Below are positions 1 to 6,819 of a stretch of DNA of 11,289 nucleotides, in pieces. The notes under the pieces were generated by a model. That model was not told the DNA's origin. It was given only the letters and a program-made list of their open reading frames with translations, and made no database searches. The stretch's first letter is position 1. Each line of letters opens with the position of its first letter. Source of the DNA: CAZLNO01 sp964561005 (GTDB lineage: Bacteria; Pseudomonadota; Alphaproteobacteria; Kiloniellales; Rhodovibrionaceae); NCBI GenBank assembly GCA_964561005.1, contig CAZLNO010000112.1, forward strand, positions 1-11,289. Direction: 5' to 3'. A program made the position numbers and the translations under genes.

Positions 1-425
1 GAGGTCGGCGAGTACTGCCCCTTGGTCAGCCCGTAGATCTCGTTGTTGAACAGCAGGAACTGCAGGTTCACGTTGCGACGGAGCAGGTGCAGCAAGTGGT
101 TGCCGCCGATCGACAGCGCGTCGCCGTCGCCCGAGACCACCCAGACGTCCAGCTCCGGGTTCGCCAGCTTCACCCCCGTCGCCAGGGCCGGCGCGCGGCC
201 GTGGATGGTGTGGAAGCCGTAGGTCGAGACGTAGTAGGGAAAGCGCGCGGCGCAGCCGATGCCGGAGACGAAGACGGTGTTCTCGCGCGGCGCCTGCAGG
301 TCGGCCAGCGTCTTCTGCACCGCCTTCAGGATGGCGTAGTCGCCGCAGCCCGGGCACCAGCGCACCTCCTGGTCCGAGGCATAGTCCTTGGGCTGCAGCT
401 TCTCCGGGGCGTCGACGACGGTCAT
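1..425 (-). CDS. korB: 2-oxoglutarate:ferredoxin oxidoreductase, beta subunit (N-terminal part, cut by window edge)
   Basis: This is the thiamine-diphosphate-binding subunit of the CoA-acylating 2-oxoacid:ferredoxin oxidoreductase, which converts 2-oxoglutarate, CoA and oxidised ferredoxin to succinyl-CoA, CO2 and reduced ferredoxin in the cytoplasm. About 141 residues are present and the reading frame runs off position 1. Visible motifs are CPGCG (C24, C27) and C58 in GIGCAARFPYY, three of the cysteines the family uses for a [4Fe-4S] cluster. The ThDP/Mg2+ motif begins with GDGD at residues 99-102 and ends with NN at 127-128, followed by IYGLTKGQYSPT, which is typical of KorB. The start ATG is at 425, four bases after the korA stop, and a GGAGG Shine-Dalgarno lies in the last korA codons with 9 nt spacing, so the two genes are almost certainly one transcript. 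The 2-oxoglutarate preference is inferred from similarity to KorB; pyruvate or another 2-oxoacid cannot be excluded. Confidence 0.95.
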   Translation of the reverse strand, partial: MTVVDAPEKLQPKDYASDQEVRWCPGCGDYAILKAVQKTLADLQAPRENTVFVSGIGCAARFPYYVSTYGFHTIHGRAPALATGVKLANPELDVWVVSGDGDALSIGGNHLLHLLRRNVNLQFLLFNNEIYGLTKGQYSPT

Positions 426-429
426 GGTC

Positions 430-2295
430 TCAGGCCTCCAGCGCCTGGCGGGCGGCGCGCTCGATCTCGGCGATCTTGAAGGGCTTGCCGGTCACCTTCT
501 CGACCGGGTGGCAGTCGAGCAGCAACTCGGCGCGCAGCAGCGTGACGAGCTGGCCGGCGTTCATCTCCGGCACGATCACCGTGTCGAAGCGCGACAGCAG
601 CTCGCCCAGGTTGCGCGGCAGCGGCCAGATGTGCCGCAGGTGGACATGGCTGACCGGGAGCCCCTCGGCCAGCAGGTTGGTCACCGCGCGGCTGATCGGG
701 CCGTAGGTGGAGCCCCAGCCGACGATCGCCACGCCGCCGCTATCCTCCCCCTGATCGACGGTCTGCGGGGGGATGTCGTCCGCCGCGCGGCGCACCTTCT
801 CGGCGCGCGCGTCGGTCATCGCCTGGTGGTTGGCGGGATCGTAGCTGACGTTGCCGGTGACCGCCTGCTTCTCCAGCCCGCCGATGCGGTGCTCCAGCCC
901 CGGCGTGCCCGGCACCGCCCAGGGCCGCGCCAGGGTCTCGGGGTCGCGGTTGTAGGGGTGGAAGCCCTCGGCCTCGGTCTCGAAGCGCGCCGGGAAGGGC
1001 GCGTAGGAGTCGAAGTCCGGGACCTGCCACGGCTCCGACGCGTTGGCGATGTAGCCGTCGGAGAGCACGATGACCGGCACCATGTGCCGCGTCGACAGCC
1101 GCACGGCCTCGATGCCCGCCTCGAAGCAGTCGGCCGGCGAGCGGGCGGCCAGCACGATCAGCGGCGCGTCGCCGTTGCGGCCGTAGACCGCCTGGTAGAG
1201 GTCGGACTGCTCGGTCTTGGTCGGCATGCCGGTGGACGGGCCGGCGCGCTGCGCGTTCACCACGATCAGCGGCAGCTCGGTGGCGATCGCCAGACCGATG
1301 GCCTCGGTCTTCAGCGCCACGCCGGGGCCGGAGCTGGAGGTCACGCCCATCTTGCCGGCGTAGGAGGCGCCGATGGCGGCCATGCAGGCGGCGATCTCGT
1401 CCTCCGCCTGGAAGGTGGTGACGTCGAAGCGCTTGAGGCCCGCCAGCGCGTGCAGCAACTGCGAGGCCGGGGTGATCGGGTAGGAACAGAAGCTCATGCC
1501 CAGCCCGGCCAGGCGGCAGCCGGCGACCAGGCCCCAGGCCATCGCCTCGGTGCCGGTGATGTTGCGGTACAGGCCGGGGTGGATCTTCGCCTGCGGAACC
1601 GAGTAGGTCTCGACGCCGACCGGCAGCTCGGCCGTCTCGCCCAGCGACTCGCCGGCGCGCAGCGCGGCGATGTTGGCGGCCGCGATCTGCGGCTTGTCCT
1701 TGAACTTCGCCTGCAGCCACTCCTCCGTGGAGGCGCGGTCGCGGTCGAACATCCAGTAGACCAGCCCCAGCGCCCACATGTTCTTGCAGCGCAGGGCCTC
1801 CTTCTTGGACAGGCCGTGCGGCTTCACCGCCTCCTGCGTCTGCTTGGACATGTCGACTTCCAGCAGGCGATACGGCGCGAGCGAGCCGTCCTGGCGCGGG
1901 TCCGAATCGTAGCCGGCCTTCTGGAGGTTCTTGTCGGTGAAGGCGCCGCTGTCGAGGACGATGAGCCCGCCGTGCTTCACCTCGTCCAGGTTCACCTTCA
2001 GCGCCGCCGGGTTCATGGCGACCAGCACGTCCAGCTCGTCGCCCGCCGTCTTGATCTTGCGCGCGCCGAAGTTGATCTGGAAGGCGGAGACGCCGTAGGT
2101 CGTGCCCGCCGGCGCCCGGATCTCCGCCGGGAAGTCCGGGAAGGTCGCCAGGTCGTTGCCGGCCAGCGCCGTCGCCAGGGTGAACTGGCTGCCGGTAAGC
2201 TGCATGCCATCGCCGGAATCGCCGGCGAAGCGCACGACGGCGTGCTCCAGCTCCTTGCGCCGGGGCGCCGTCTTCAGGATGGCGGAACCCTCCAT
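430..2295 (-). CDS. korA: 2-oxoglutarate:ferredoxin oxidoreductase, alpha subunit (gamma-alpha fusion)
   Basis: This 621-residue protein is the partner of KorB. The N-terminal gamma-type domain spans roughly residues 18-205 and opens with RFAGDSGDGMQ (22-32), the usual start of that domain. The alpha-type domain spans about 240-615, with SYPITPAS (271-278), EDEIAACMAAIGASYAG (298-314), TSSSGPG (319-325) and RAGPSTGMPTKTEQSDL (350-366), all characteristic of KorA/PorA. The length is close to the 600-650 aa expected for the two-subunit type, where gamma and alpha are fused. The ATG at 2295 is supported by GAGG elements upstream and by the good fit of the N-terminus. The downstream korB begins after 4 bp. 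The upstream gene is the ferredoxin-NADP+ reductase, 201 bp away, so korAB may have its own promoter in that gap. No internal stop or frameshift is seen. Confidence 0.96.
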   Translation of the reverse strand: MEGSAILKTAPRRKELEHAVVRFAGDSGDGMQLTGSQFTLATALAGNDLATFPDFPAEIRAPAGTTYGVSAFQINFGARKIKTAGDELDVLVAMNPAALKVNLDEVKHGGLIVLDSGAFTDKNLQKAGYDSDPRQDGSLAPYRLLEVDMSKQTQEAVKPHGLSKKEALRCKNMWALGLVYWMFDRDRASTEEWLQAKFKDKPQIAAANIAALRAGESLGETAELPVGVETYSVPQAKIHPGLYRNITGTEAMAWGLVAGCRLAGLGMSFCSYPITPASQLLHALAGLKRFDVTTFQAEDEIAACMAAIGASYAGKMGVTSSSGPGVALKTEAIGLAIATELPLIVVNAQRAGPSTGMPTKTEQSDLYQAVYGRNGDAPLIVLAARSPADCFEAGIEAVRLSTRHMVPVIVLSDGYIANASEPWQVPDFDSYAPFPARFETEAEGFHPYNRDPETLARPWAVPGTPGLEHRIGGLEKQAVTGNVSYDPANHQAMTDARAEKVRRAADDIPPQTVDQGEDSGGVAIVGWGSTYGPISRAVTNLLAEGLPVSHVHLRHIWPLPRNLGELLSRFDTVIVPEMNAGQLVTLLRAELLLDCHPVEKVTGKPFKIAEIERAARQALEA

Positions 2296-2413
2296 CGCCT
2301 CACGTCCTCAACTCGTTCGTCCCGCGGCGCGCCGGCTCGGCGGCGACGCGCCCTCTGTTGCGCGCTGTGTACCACTAGAAATCAGCAACACGCAATGTAA
2401 TTTTTTAAATTTC

Positions 2414-2430
2414 ACACGCGTTACGCGTGT
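2414..2430. promoter_or_regulatory. Palindrome ACACGCG-TTA-CGCGTGT, possible operator for korAB
   Basis: Two perfect 7 bp arms are separated by 3 bp. A further copy of the outer half, ACACGC, lies at 2388-2393. The palindrome is about 120 bp upstream of the korA start and borders the AT-rich patch. No T-run follows on the minus strand, so it is unlikely to be a rho-independent terminator for the upstream gene. Its symmetry suits a dimeric regulator, but the protein is not identifiable from here. Confidence 0.4.
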
Positions 2431-2471
2431 TATTTCCCGACAACCGACTCCGTCCTCAGATATGCCGTATC

Positions 2472-2494
2472 GCGCGCGACATCCACCCGCGCGC
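2472..2494 (-). terminator. GC-rich hairpin just after the reductase stop, possible non-canonical terminator
   Basis: A 7 bp stem (GCGCGCG with CGCGCGC) encloses a 9 nt loop and begins 2 nt downstream of the stop codon at 2497-2499. No U-tract follows, so it may be a weak or Rho-assisted terminator or a 3'-end stabiliser. Stretches of alternating CG are frequent in this genome, so chance is a fair alternative. Confidence 0.3.
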
Positions 2495-2496
2495 AT

Positions 2497-3825
2497 TCAA
2501 CCCTCCTTTGCCGAGGACGCATCCTGACCGAGCAGCGCCAGCATGTCGCGCACGCGCACGAACTTGCGCCGCGGCGCACCCTCGGGCGCGGCGGCTCGCT
2601 CGGCTTCATCGATTTTCTGCCAGTCCTCCGCATTGACCCAGCGCAGGCCGCGGTCTTCCAGCAGGCGTTCCAGGCCCGCCCCGCCGGGTCTGTCGCCGTC
2701 CCGGACCTCCTCGACGATGTGGCGCGCCACGGCGTCCCCGTCGGACTTGTTGGTGCCGATCGTCCCGGTCGGCCCGCGCCGGCACCAGCCAACGCAGTAG
2801 AGGCCGTGGTCGATGCGGCCGTCCTCGTGCCGGTAGTGCCCGCCGCGCCGGTCGAACGGCAGCTCGGCCAGGGGCGGCGCCGCGTAGCCGATGGCGCTGA
2901 CGAGCAGACCGCAGGCCAGGTCCTCCTCGCGTCCGGTATCGGTGACGCGGCCGTCGGCGTCCAGCACCGTCTCGGCGATGCGCAGGCCGGCCACCCCCGC
3001 CTGACCCAGCACCTCGACGGGCCGCGTCCAGAAGCGGAAGGTGACGCGGCGATCCTTCCCCGCCGCCGGCTGTTCGGAAAACGAACGGAAAGTCGCCAGA
3101 TTCTTCTCCACCATTCGGCGCGTCCGCGCGTCCAGGTCCTCGGGCGCCGAGTCGGGCACTCCGGGCGGCTCGACGCGCGGCGCCGCGTTCGCCAGCTCCC
3201 CCATCTCCGCCAGCTCGGCGTTGGAGAACTTGGCCTGCGCCGGCCCGCGCCGGCCGAGGACGACCACCTCGCGCAGCGACGAGGCGGCGATCCGCCCGGC
3301 CGCGTGCGCCGGCAGGTCGCTGGCCGCCATCTCGCCCGGGGACTTCATCAGCACCCGCGCGATGTCCAGCGCGACGTTGCCGTTGCCCACCACGACGGCC
3401 CGCGCGACGTCCAGGTCCGGGTCCAGGCCGACATAGTCCGGGTGGCCGTTGTACCAGCCCACGAAGGCGCCGGAGCCGAAGACGTTCGCCTTGTCCTCGC
3501 CGGGAATGCCCAGCCGGCGGTCGCGCGGCGCGCCCACCGCCAGCACCACGGCGTCATACAGCCCGCGCAGCTCGTCCAGGCTCAGGTCCGAGCCGACCTC
3601 GATATGGCCGTAGAAGTGCACGTCGGGATGCTCGGCCGTGCGCGCATAGGCCCGCTGCACACGCTTGGTGTGCTGGTGGTCCGGGGCGACGCCGCTGCGC
3701 ACGAGCCCGAAGGGCGTGGGGAGTCGCTCGATGAGGTCGATGCGGACGTCCAGCTCCGACTTCAAGAGGGCCTGCGCCGTGTAGAACCCGGCCGGCCCGG
3801 TGCCGACAATGGCAACCTTGATCAC
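2497..3825 (-). CDS. fprA: Ferredoxin-NADP+ reductase, FprA/adrenodoxin reductase type
   Basis: This 442-residue FAD enzyme passes electrons between ferredoxin and NADP(H) in the cytoplasm. It belongs to the glutathione-reductase-like family of mycobacterial FprA and mitochondrial adrenodoxin reductase, not the plant-type FNR. Motifs in order are the FAD dinucleotide fold GTGPAG (8-13), the family signature GLVRSGVAPDH (40-50), the NADP-binding GNGNVALD (148-155), GRRG (191-194) whose arginines fit recognition of the NADP 2'-phosphate, and the C-terminal FAD contact GPTGTIGTNK (351-360). I place the start at GTG 3825: the FAD fold starts six residues later and AGGAAGG lies 9 nt upstream. An ATG 45 codons further upstream would add an arginine-rich tail not expected in the family. 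The gene stands between the kor and kef-usp units with gaps of about 200 and 390 bp. KorAB is a plausible source of its reduced ferredoxin, by inference. Confidence 0.92.
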   Translation of the reverse strand: MIKVAIVGTGPAGFYTAQALLKSELDVRIDLIERLPTPFGLVRSGVAPDHQHTKRVQRAYARTAEHPDVHFYGHIEVGSDLSLDELRGLYDAVVLAVGAPRDRRLGIPGEDKANVFGSGAFVGWYNGHPDYVGLDPDLDVARAVVVGNGNVALDIARVLMKSPGEMAASDLPAHAAGRIAASSLREVVVLGRRGPAQAKFSNAELAEMGELANAAPRVEPPGVPDSAPEDLDARTRRMVEKNLATFRSFSEQPAAGKDRRVTFRFWTRPVEVLGQAGVAGLRIAETVLDADGRVTDTGREEDLACGLLVSAIGYAAPPLAELPFDRRGGHYRHEDGRIDHGLYCVGWCRRGPTGTIGTNKSDGDAVARHIVEEVRDGDRPGGAGLERLLEDRGLRWVNAEDWQKIDEAERAAAPEGAPRRKFVRVRDMLALLGQDASSAKEG

Positions 3826-3990
3826 GCGGCAACGCCTTCCTGTTCCCTTGTCCCTGAGTCTAGTCGATCGCCGCGCCGCCACAAGAGCGCGCGGCCCCGC
3901 GCGGACGCGCCACCCGCCACGCGCCGGCCTGGAAACGAAATCGCAACGTCTTTTCGCCAAGAAACATTATTCCGGGGATCAGCTCAGAAC
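3826..3990. other. Intergenic leader of the ferredoxin-NADP+ reductase
   Basis: No gene is supported here. The stretch includes a GC-rich near-perfect hairpin (CGCGCGG, 2 nt, CCGCGCG) about 60 nt upstream of the reductase start, and a relatively AT-richer patch at about 3938-3975. That patch is the likeliest place for a minus-strand promoter of the reductase, although I see no convincing -35/-10 pair. Confidence 0.3.
3835..3841 (-). promoter_or_regulatory. Ribosome binding site deciding the GTG start of the reductase
   Basis: On the minus strand the sequence is AGGAAGG with 9 nt to the GTG at 3825. It supports the shorter 442-residue protein over a start 45 codons upstream. Confidence 0.7.
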
Positions 3991-4182
3991 ATCGTGGTCT
4001 ACACCCTGCCCGACCTCTCGCGGGTGCCGCTGGCCGGCGAGCTGGCGGAGGTCGGGAACGCGCCCGACCGTGGGGCTGCGCTACGCCCGGCTCGGCGGCC
4101 GGGTCTTCCTGGGCCGCGATGGCGACGACCACGCGGTCCGCGGCCGGCTGCGCTACAGCTCCGGCTGCGCTACAGCTTTTGA
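3991..4182 (+). pseudogene. Decayed fragment resembling the C-terminus of an outer-membrane beta-barrel protein
   Basis: This is a plus-strand remnant among minus-strand genes. From about 3991 one frame reads IVVYTLPDLSRVPLAGELAEV with nearly all codons ending in G or C. Around 4054 the coding-like signal moves to the next frame and continues PTVGLRYARLGGRVFLGRDG, then DDHAVRGRLRYS, again with G/C third positions. A 17 bp tandem duplication (4145-4178) then returns to the first frame and ends RLRYSF followed by TGA at 4180-4182. Alternating hydrophobic residues and a final phenylalanine are the hallmark of the last strand of an outer-membrane barrel. The extra base plus 17 duplicated bases total 18, so the frame is restored. 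No start codon with a ribosome site and no signal peptide is seen, so it is probably a leftover 3' end. The family is not identified; a short functional protein or sequence errors are alternatives. Confidence 0.4.
4145..4178. repeat. 17 bp tandem duplication
   Basis: CGGCTGCGCTACAGCT followed by C (4145-4161) is repeated immediately at 4162-4178, with only the last base changed to T. Seventeen bases is not a multiple of three, so the event shifts the frame of the overlapping coding-like remnant. It looks like a recent slippage duplication. Confidence 0.85.
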
Positions 4183-4213
4183 CGCCCGTGGACCGGCCGG
4201 AGCGGTCTTCGGC

Positions 4214-5029
4214 CTATGCGGGCGGCACCGCCAGGGTATCGCAGGGCAGCGTCGCCAGCATGCGTTCCGCCACGCTGCCCAGCAGGGTGCGCCCCACGGC
4301 GCCGCGGCCCTGCGTGCCCACGACCAGCAAATCCGCGCCGAGCTCGCTCACCACCGCCTGCAGCGTCGGTACGGGGTCGCCGATGCGCACCAGGCGACGG
4401 ATTTCGGCGGCCTTCGGCAGCTCGACGGCCAGTCGGTCCATCGCCTCGTACAATTCGGGATCGGCCGCCGCCTGGCGTCGGCTCTCTTCGCTGATGAAGC
4501 CCTGGAACGGCGCGTCCAGCACATGCACCAGAAAAAACGTGGCGTCGCCGCTCAGGCGGGCCCCCGCCGTGACGGCACGGCGCGCGGCGTCGGAGAAATC
4601 CACGCCGATCGCGACGCGACCATAGGGGATCAGCGCCTCGTCGCGAACGACCAGGACCGGGCGGCGGGCGCGGCGCAACACCCGCTCGGAAGTCGTTCCG
4701 ACGAAGGCATCGCGAAAGCGGGCGCGGTGCGTCCCCAGGACGATCAGGTCGTGATCGCGCCCCCGCGATTCGATGACCTCGTGCTCCACGCCGGCCACCA
4801 CCTGGATGCTTGTCTCCGGGCCGCCCTCGCCATCCCCAGCCGGAAAGGCGCGCTCCAGCAGGTCGTGCGCCTCTTCCCGGCGACGCTGCTGCATATCATC
4901 CGGCAGATCGGCGTCGATGACGTGCAACACCGTCAGCGCGGCGTCGAAGCGGGTCTGAAGCTGTCGCGCCCGCGCGACGGCCCGCTCCGAACGAACCGTC
5001 AGGTCGGTGGCCAGAAGAATGCGCTTCAT
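4214..5029 (-). CDS. Universal stress protein with two tandem Usp domains
   Basis: This 271-residue cytoplasmic protein contains two UspA-like domains, about residues 1-130 and 136-271. The first starts MKRILLATDLTVRSERA and the second RVAIGVDFSDAARRA, the usual first strand and Asp-containing loop. The second domain has the full ATP-binding signature G-2X-G-9X-G-S (G238, G241, G251, S252). In the first domain the matching stretch is GTHR (99-102) to GTT (111-113), so the second glycine is arginine and nucleotide binding may be altered there. The ATG at 5029 overlaps the antiporter stop as ATGA, a strong sign of translational coupling. Usp proteins commonly accompany Kef-type and other transporters and may act as nucleotide-dependent regulators; a role in controlling the neighbouring antiporter is inference. 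Confidence 0.93.
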   Translation of the reverse strand: MKRILLATDLTVRSERAVARARQLQTRFDAALTVLHVIDADLPDDMQQRRREEAHDLLERAFPAGDGEGGPETSIQVVAGVEHEVIESRGRDHDLIVLGTHRARFRDAFVGTTSERVLRRARRPVLVVRDEALIPYGRVAIGVDFSDAARRAVTAGARLSGDATFFLVHVLDAPFQGFISEESRRQAAADPELYEAMDRLAVELPKAAEIRRLVRIGDPVPTLQAVVSELGADLLVVGTQGRGAVGRTLLGSVAERMLATLPCDTLAVPPA

Positions 5030-6750
5030 GACTCGGCCAGCTCCTTCTGGTCGTCCGGCTCGATGATCTCCACCTCGCCACGGCGGCGCTGGCCGCGGAT
5101 CAGATCGACCGCCTGCTCCGCCGCGTCGCGGAAGGGCAGCAGCACGATGTCCGCCCCGACCCTTTCCAGCCCCTCGGCCGTCTGCTCGCGGTGCGCCGCC
5201 ACGGCGATGCGCCCGCGGTGGCCGCGCGCGCGCAAAGTCTGGATGAATCCCGGCCGCGGGTCCACGCCCACGAGCCCGAGGTCGTGCTCGGGAATGGCGC
5301 AGACGATCCAGGATACGCCCTGCAGGGGCAGCGAGGCCACGAATTCCGGATCGCTCAGGTCCCCGAAAAGGGTCGCCAGCCCCTTCTGTCGCCAGCGGCT
5401 GACCGCCACCGGACTGAAGTCCACCCCCAGAACCCGCTGGCCCTTGTCGCGCAGCAACTGGGCGATCGCCCCGCCGTACCGGCCGAGCCCCACGACGATG
5501 ACGTCGAAGTGCTGATGCGGCACGGGTGCCTCGGTATCCGGCTCGCGCTCCGGCGAGGCCCGCTCGAAGGCCCCGAGCGCCGGTGCCAACCAGTCGTACA
5601 GCCGGTGCGAATAAACGATCATGTAGACGGAGACGGCGATCGTCACCAGGCCCACCAGGGTGACCAGGCCGACGGCCCGTTCCGCGACGTGCCCCAGTGA
5701 CAGGCCCATGGCGATGAAGATCAGCGAGAACTCGCTGATCTGCGCCACCGTCAGCCCGGCCAGGAAGCCGGTCCGCCGGCGATAGCCCATGACGCCCATG
5801 ATGGCCATGACGATGAGCGGATTGCCCACCAGCACGAAGACCGACAGCACGAGCGCCGCCCCGACGTCGGCGCCCAGCAGGCTCAGATCCAGCCGCGCCC
5901 CGAGCGCGATGAAGAAGAACAGCAGAAGGAAGTCCCGCAGGCTGGTCAGCCGCGTCGACATGGCGTCGCGGAACGGCGTGGAGGCGAGCGACACTCCCGC
6001 CAGCAGCCCGCCCAGCTCCTTGCCGAATCCGAGGTAGTCGCCCAGCGCCGCCAGGAAGGCGGCCCAGCCGATGGCGAAGGCGACCAGCAGCTCGGGCGAG
6101 CGGGCCAGGCGGGCCGTCAGCGGCGTCGCCAGATAACGCCCGAACACCCCCAGCCCCACCAGCAGCGCCGCCGCGGACAGCGCCGTCTCGGCGATGGTCC
6201 AGGACGATCCCTCGATCTGCGTGCCGACCCCCAGTGTCGACAGCACGACCATCGCCAGGACGACCACGATGTCCTGGACGATCAGGAAGCCCAGCGCGAT
6301 GCGGCCGTACAGCGAGCCCACCTCGCCCTTGTCGGAGAGCAGCTTGACGATGATGATCGTGCTGGAGAACGTCAGCGCGACCCCGACGTACAGGCTGGTC
6401 AGCGCATCGAAGCCCAGCAGCAGGCAGATGGCGAAGCCGGCCAGCGCCGTGAAGACGACCTGCCCCAGCCCCGTCGCCACCGCCACCGGACCGACCGAGC
6501 GGATCAGCCCCACGTCCAGCTTCAGCCCGACCAGGAACAGCAGAACCGCCACGCCCAGCTCGGCCAGAAGGTCGATGTGCGCCTCGGCGGTGGCGATCCC
6601 CAGCGCCGAGGGTCCGGCCACCAGGCCGACGACGATGTAGCTGACGATCAGCGGCTGGCGCAGCGCCACGCCCAGCAGCCCGAAGCCGGCGGCGAGCACC
6701 AGCAGCGCGGCGATCTGGTAGAACAGCGGCAGGCTGGCCACGTCCGGCAT
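5026..6750 (-). CDS. Kef-type monovalent cation:proton antiporter (CPA2) with RCK/TrkA-N domain
   Basis: This 574-residue inner-membrane protein has a Na+/H+ exchanger domain (about residues 10-380) of roughly 12 hydrophobic segments, followed by a cytoplasmic linker and an RCK_N/TrkA-N domain (about 415-530). The membrane part shows VGLVAGPSALG (41-51), LFLVGLKLDVGLI (71-83), TFSSTIIIVKLLSDKGE (127-143) and the QD pair (Q159, D160), all typical of CPA2 antiporters of the KefB/KefC type. The nucleotide fold is VVGLGRYGG (419-427). The family exchanges K+ or Na+ for H+ and is usually controlled by nucleotide or thiol ligands on the RCK domain; the actual ion cannot be read from sequence. The stop overlaps the universal stress protein start by 4 nt. 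The start at ATG 6750 fits the family. The closest Shine-Dalgarno (GAGG) is 15 nt away, longer than usual. Confidence 0.93.
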   Translation of the reverse strand: MPDVASLPLFYQIAALLVLAAGFGLLGVALRQPLIVSYIVVGLVAGPSALGIATAEAHIDLLAELGVAVLLFLVGLKLDVGLIRSVGPVAVATGLGQVVFTALAGFAICLLLGFDALTSLYVGVALTFSSTIIIVKLLSDKGEVGSLYGRIALGFLIVQDIVVVLAMVVLSTLGVGTQIEGSSWTIAETALSAAALLVGLGVFGRYLATPLTARLARSPELLVAFAIGWAAFLAALGDYLGFGKELGGLLAGVSLASTPFRDAMSTRLTSLRDFLLLFFFIALGARLDLSLLGADVGAALVLSVFVLVGNPLIVMAIMGVMGYRRRTGFLAGLTVAQISEFSLIFIAMGLSLGHVAERAVGLVTLVGLVTIAVSVYMIVYSHRLYDWLAPALGAFERASPEREPDTEAPVPHQHFDVIVVGLGRYGGAIAQLLRDKGQRVLGVDFSPVAVSRWRQKGLATLFGDLSDPEFVASLPLQGVSWIVCAIPEHDLGLVGVDPRPGFIQTLRARGHRGRIAVAAHREQTAEGLERVGADIVLLPFRDAAEQAVDLIRGQRRRGEVEIIEPDDQKELAES

Positions 6751-6776
6751 GCGGCTGGTCGCTCACCTCTCGGCCG

Positions 6777-6803
6777 TGGCCGCCATCCCAAGGGGGGCGG
6801 CCA
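6777..6803 (-). terminator. Stem-loop between pntB and the antiporter gene
   Basis: An 8 bp perfect stem (TGGCCGCC with GGCGGCCA) encloses 11 nt in which CCC and GGG can pair as well, giving a strong nested hairpin. It lies 17 nt after the pntB stop and 27 nt before the antiporter start. There is no U-tract. It may be an attenuating or Rho-linked terminator, or an mRNA processing and stability element that separates expression of pnt from kef-usp. Confidence 0.45.
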
Positions 6804-6819
6804 AGTCGGCATCAAGCTG

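Larger units (their letters stand above)
2296..2496 (-). promoter_or_regulatory. AT-rich regulatory region upstream of korAB
   Basis: This 201 bp gap between the reductase stop and the korA start holds no convincing gene. It contains the most AT-rich patch in the window (about 2396-2413) next to a 17 bp palindrome (2414-2430). Read on the minus strand, a weak -35-like TTGCGT followed 17 nt later by GTACAC is possible, but neither hexamer is close to consensus. A promoter for korAB here is inferred from the gap size and base composition, not from a clear motif. Confidence 0.4.

Noticed and set aside
388..2400. Plus-strand open frame of 670 codons
   Set aside because: It is antisense to korA, whose motifs are unambiguous. 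The translation is an Arg/His/Gly/Ala-rich composition typical of the opposite strand of a GC-rich gene.
3826..3960. N-terminal extension of the ferredoxin-NADP+ reductase to an ATG at 3960
   Set aside because: The extra 45 residues are Arg-rich and do not match the family; the GTG at 3825 has a good ribosome site and immediately precedes the FAD fold.
2719..5515. Two long plus-strand frames (2719-4182 and 3800-5515)
   Set aside because: They mirror the reductase, stress protein and antiporter genes. Only the portion at 3991-4182, outside those genes, has an independent coding-like pattern and is reported as a remnant.
4214..6766. Minus-strand 850-codon frame that could look like a single long fusion protein
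   Set aside because: Only its last 271 codons (the stress protein) are real. The rest is a shifted frame of the antiporter, which reads correctly in its own frame with a clear stop at 5026.
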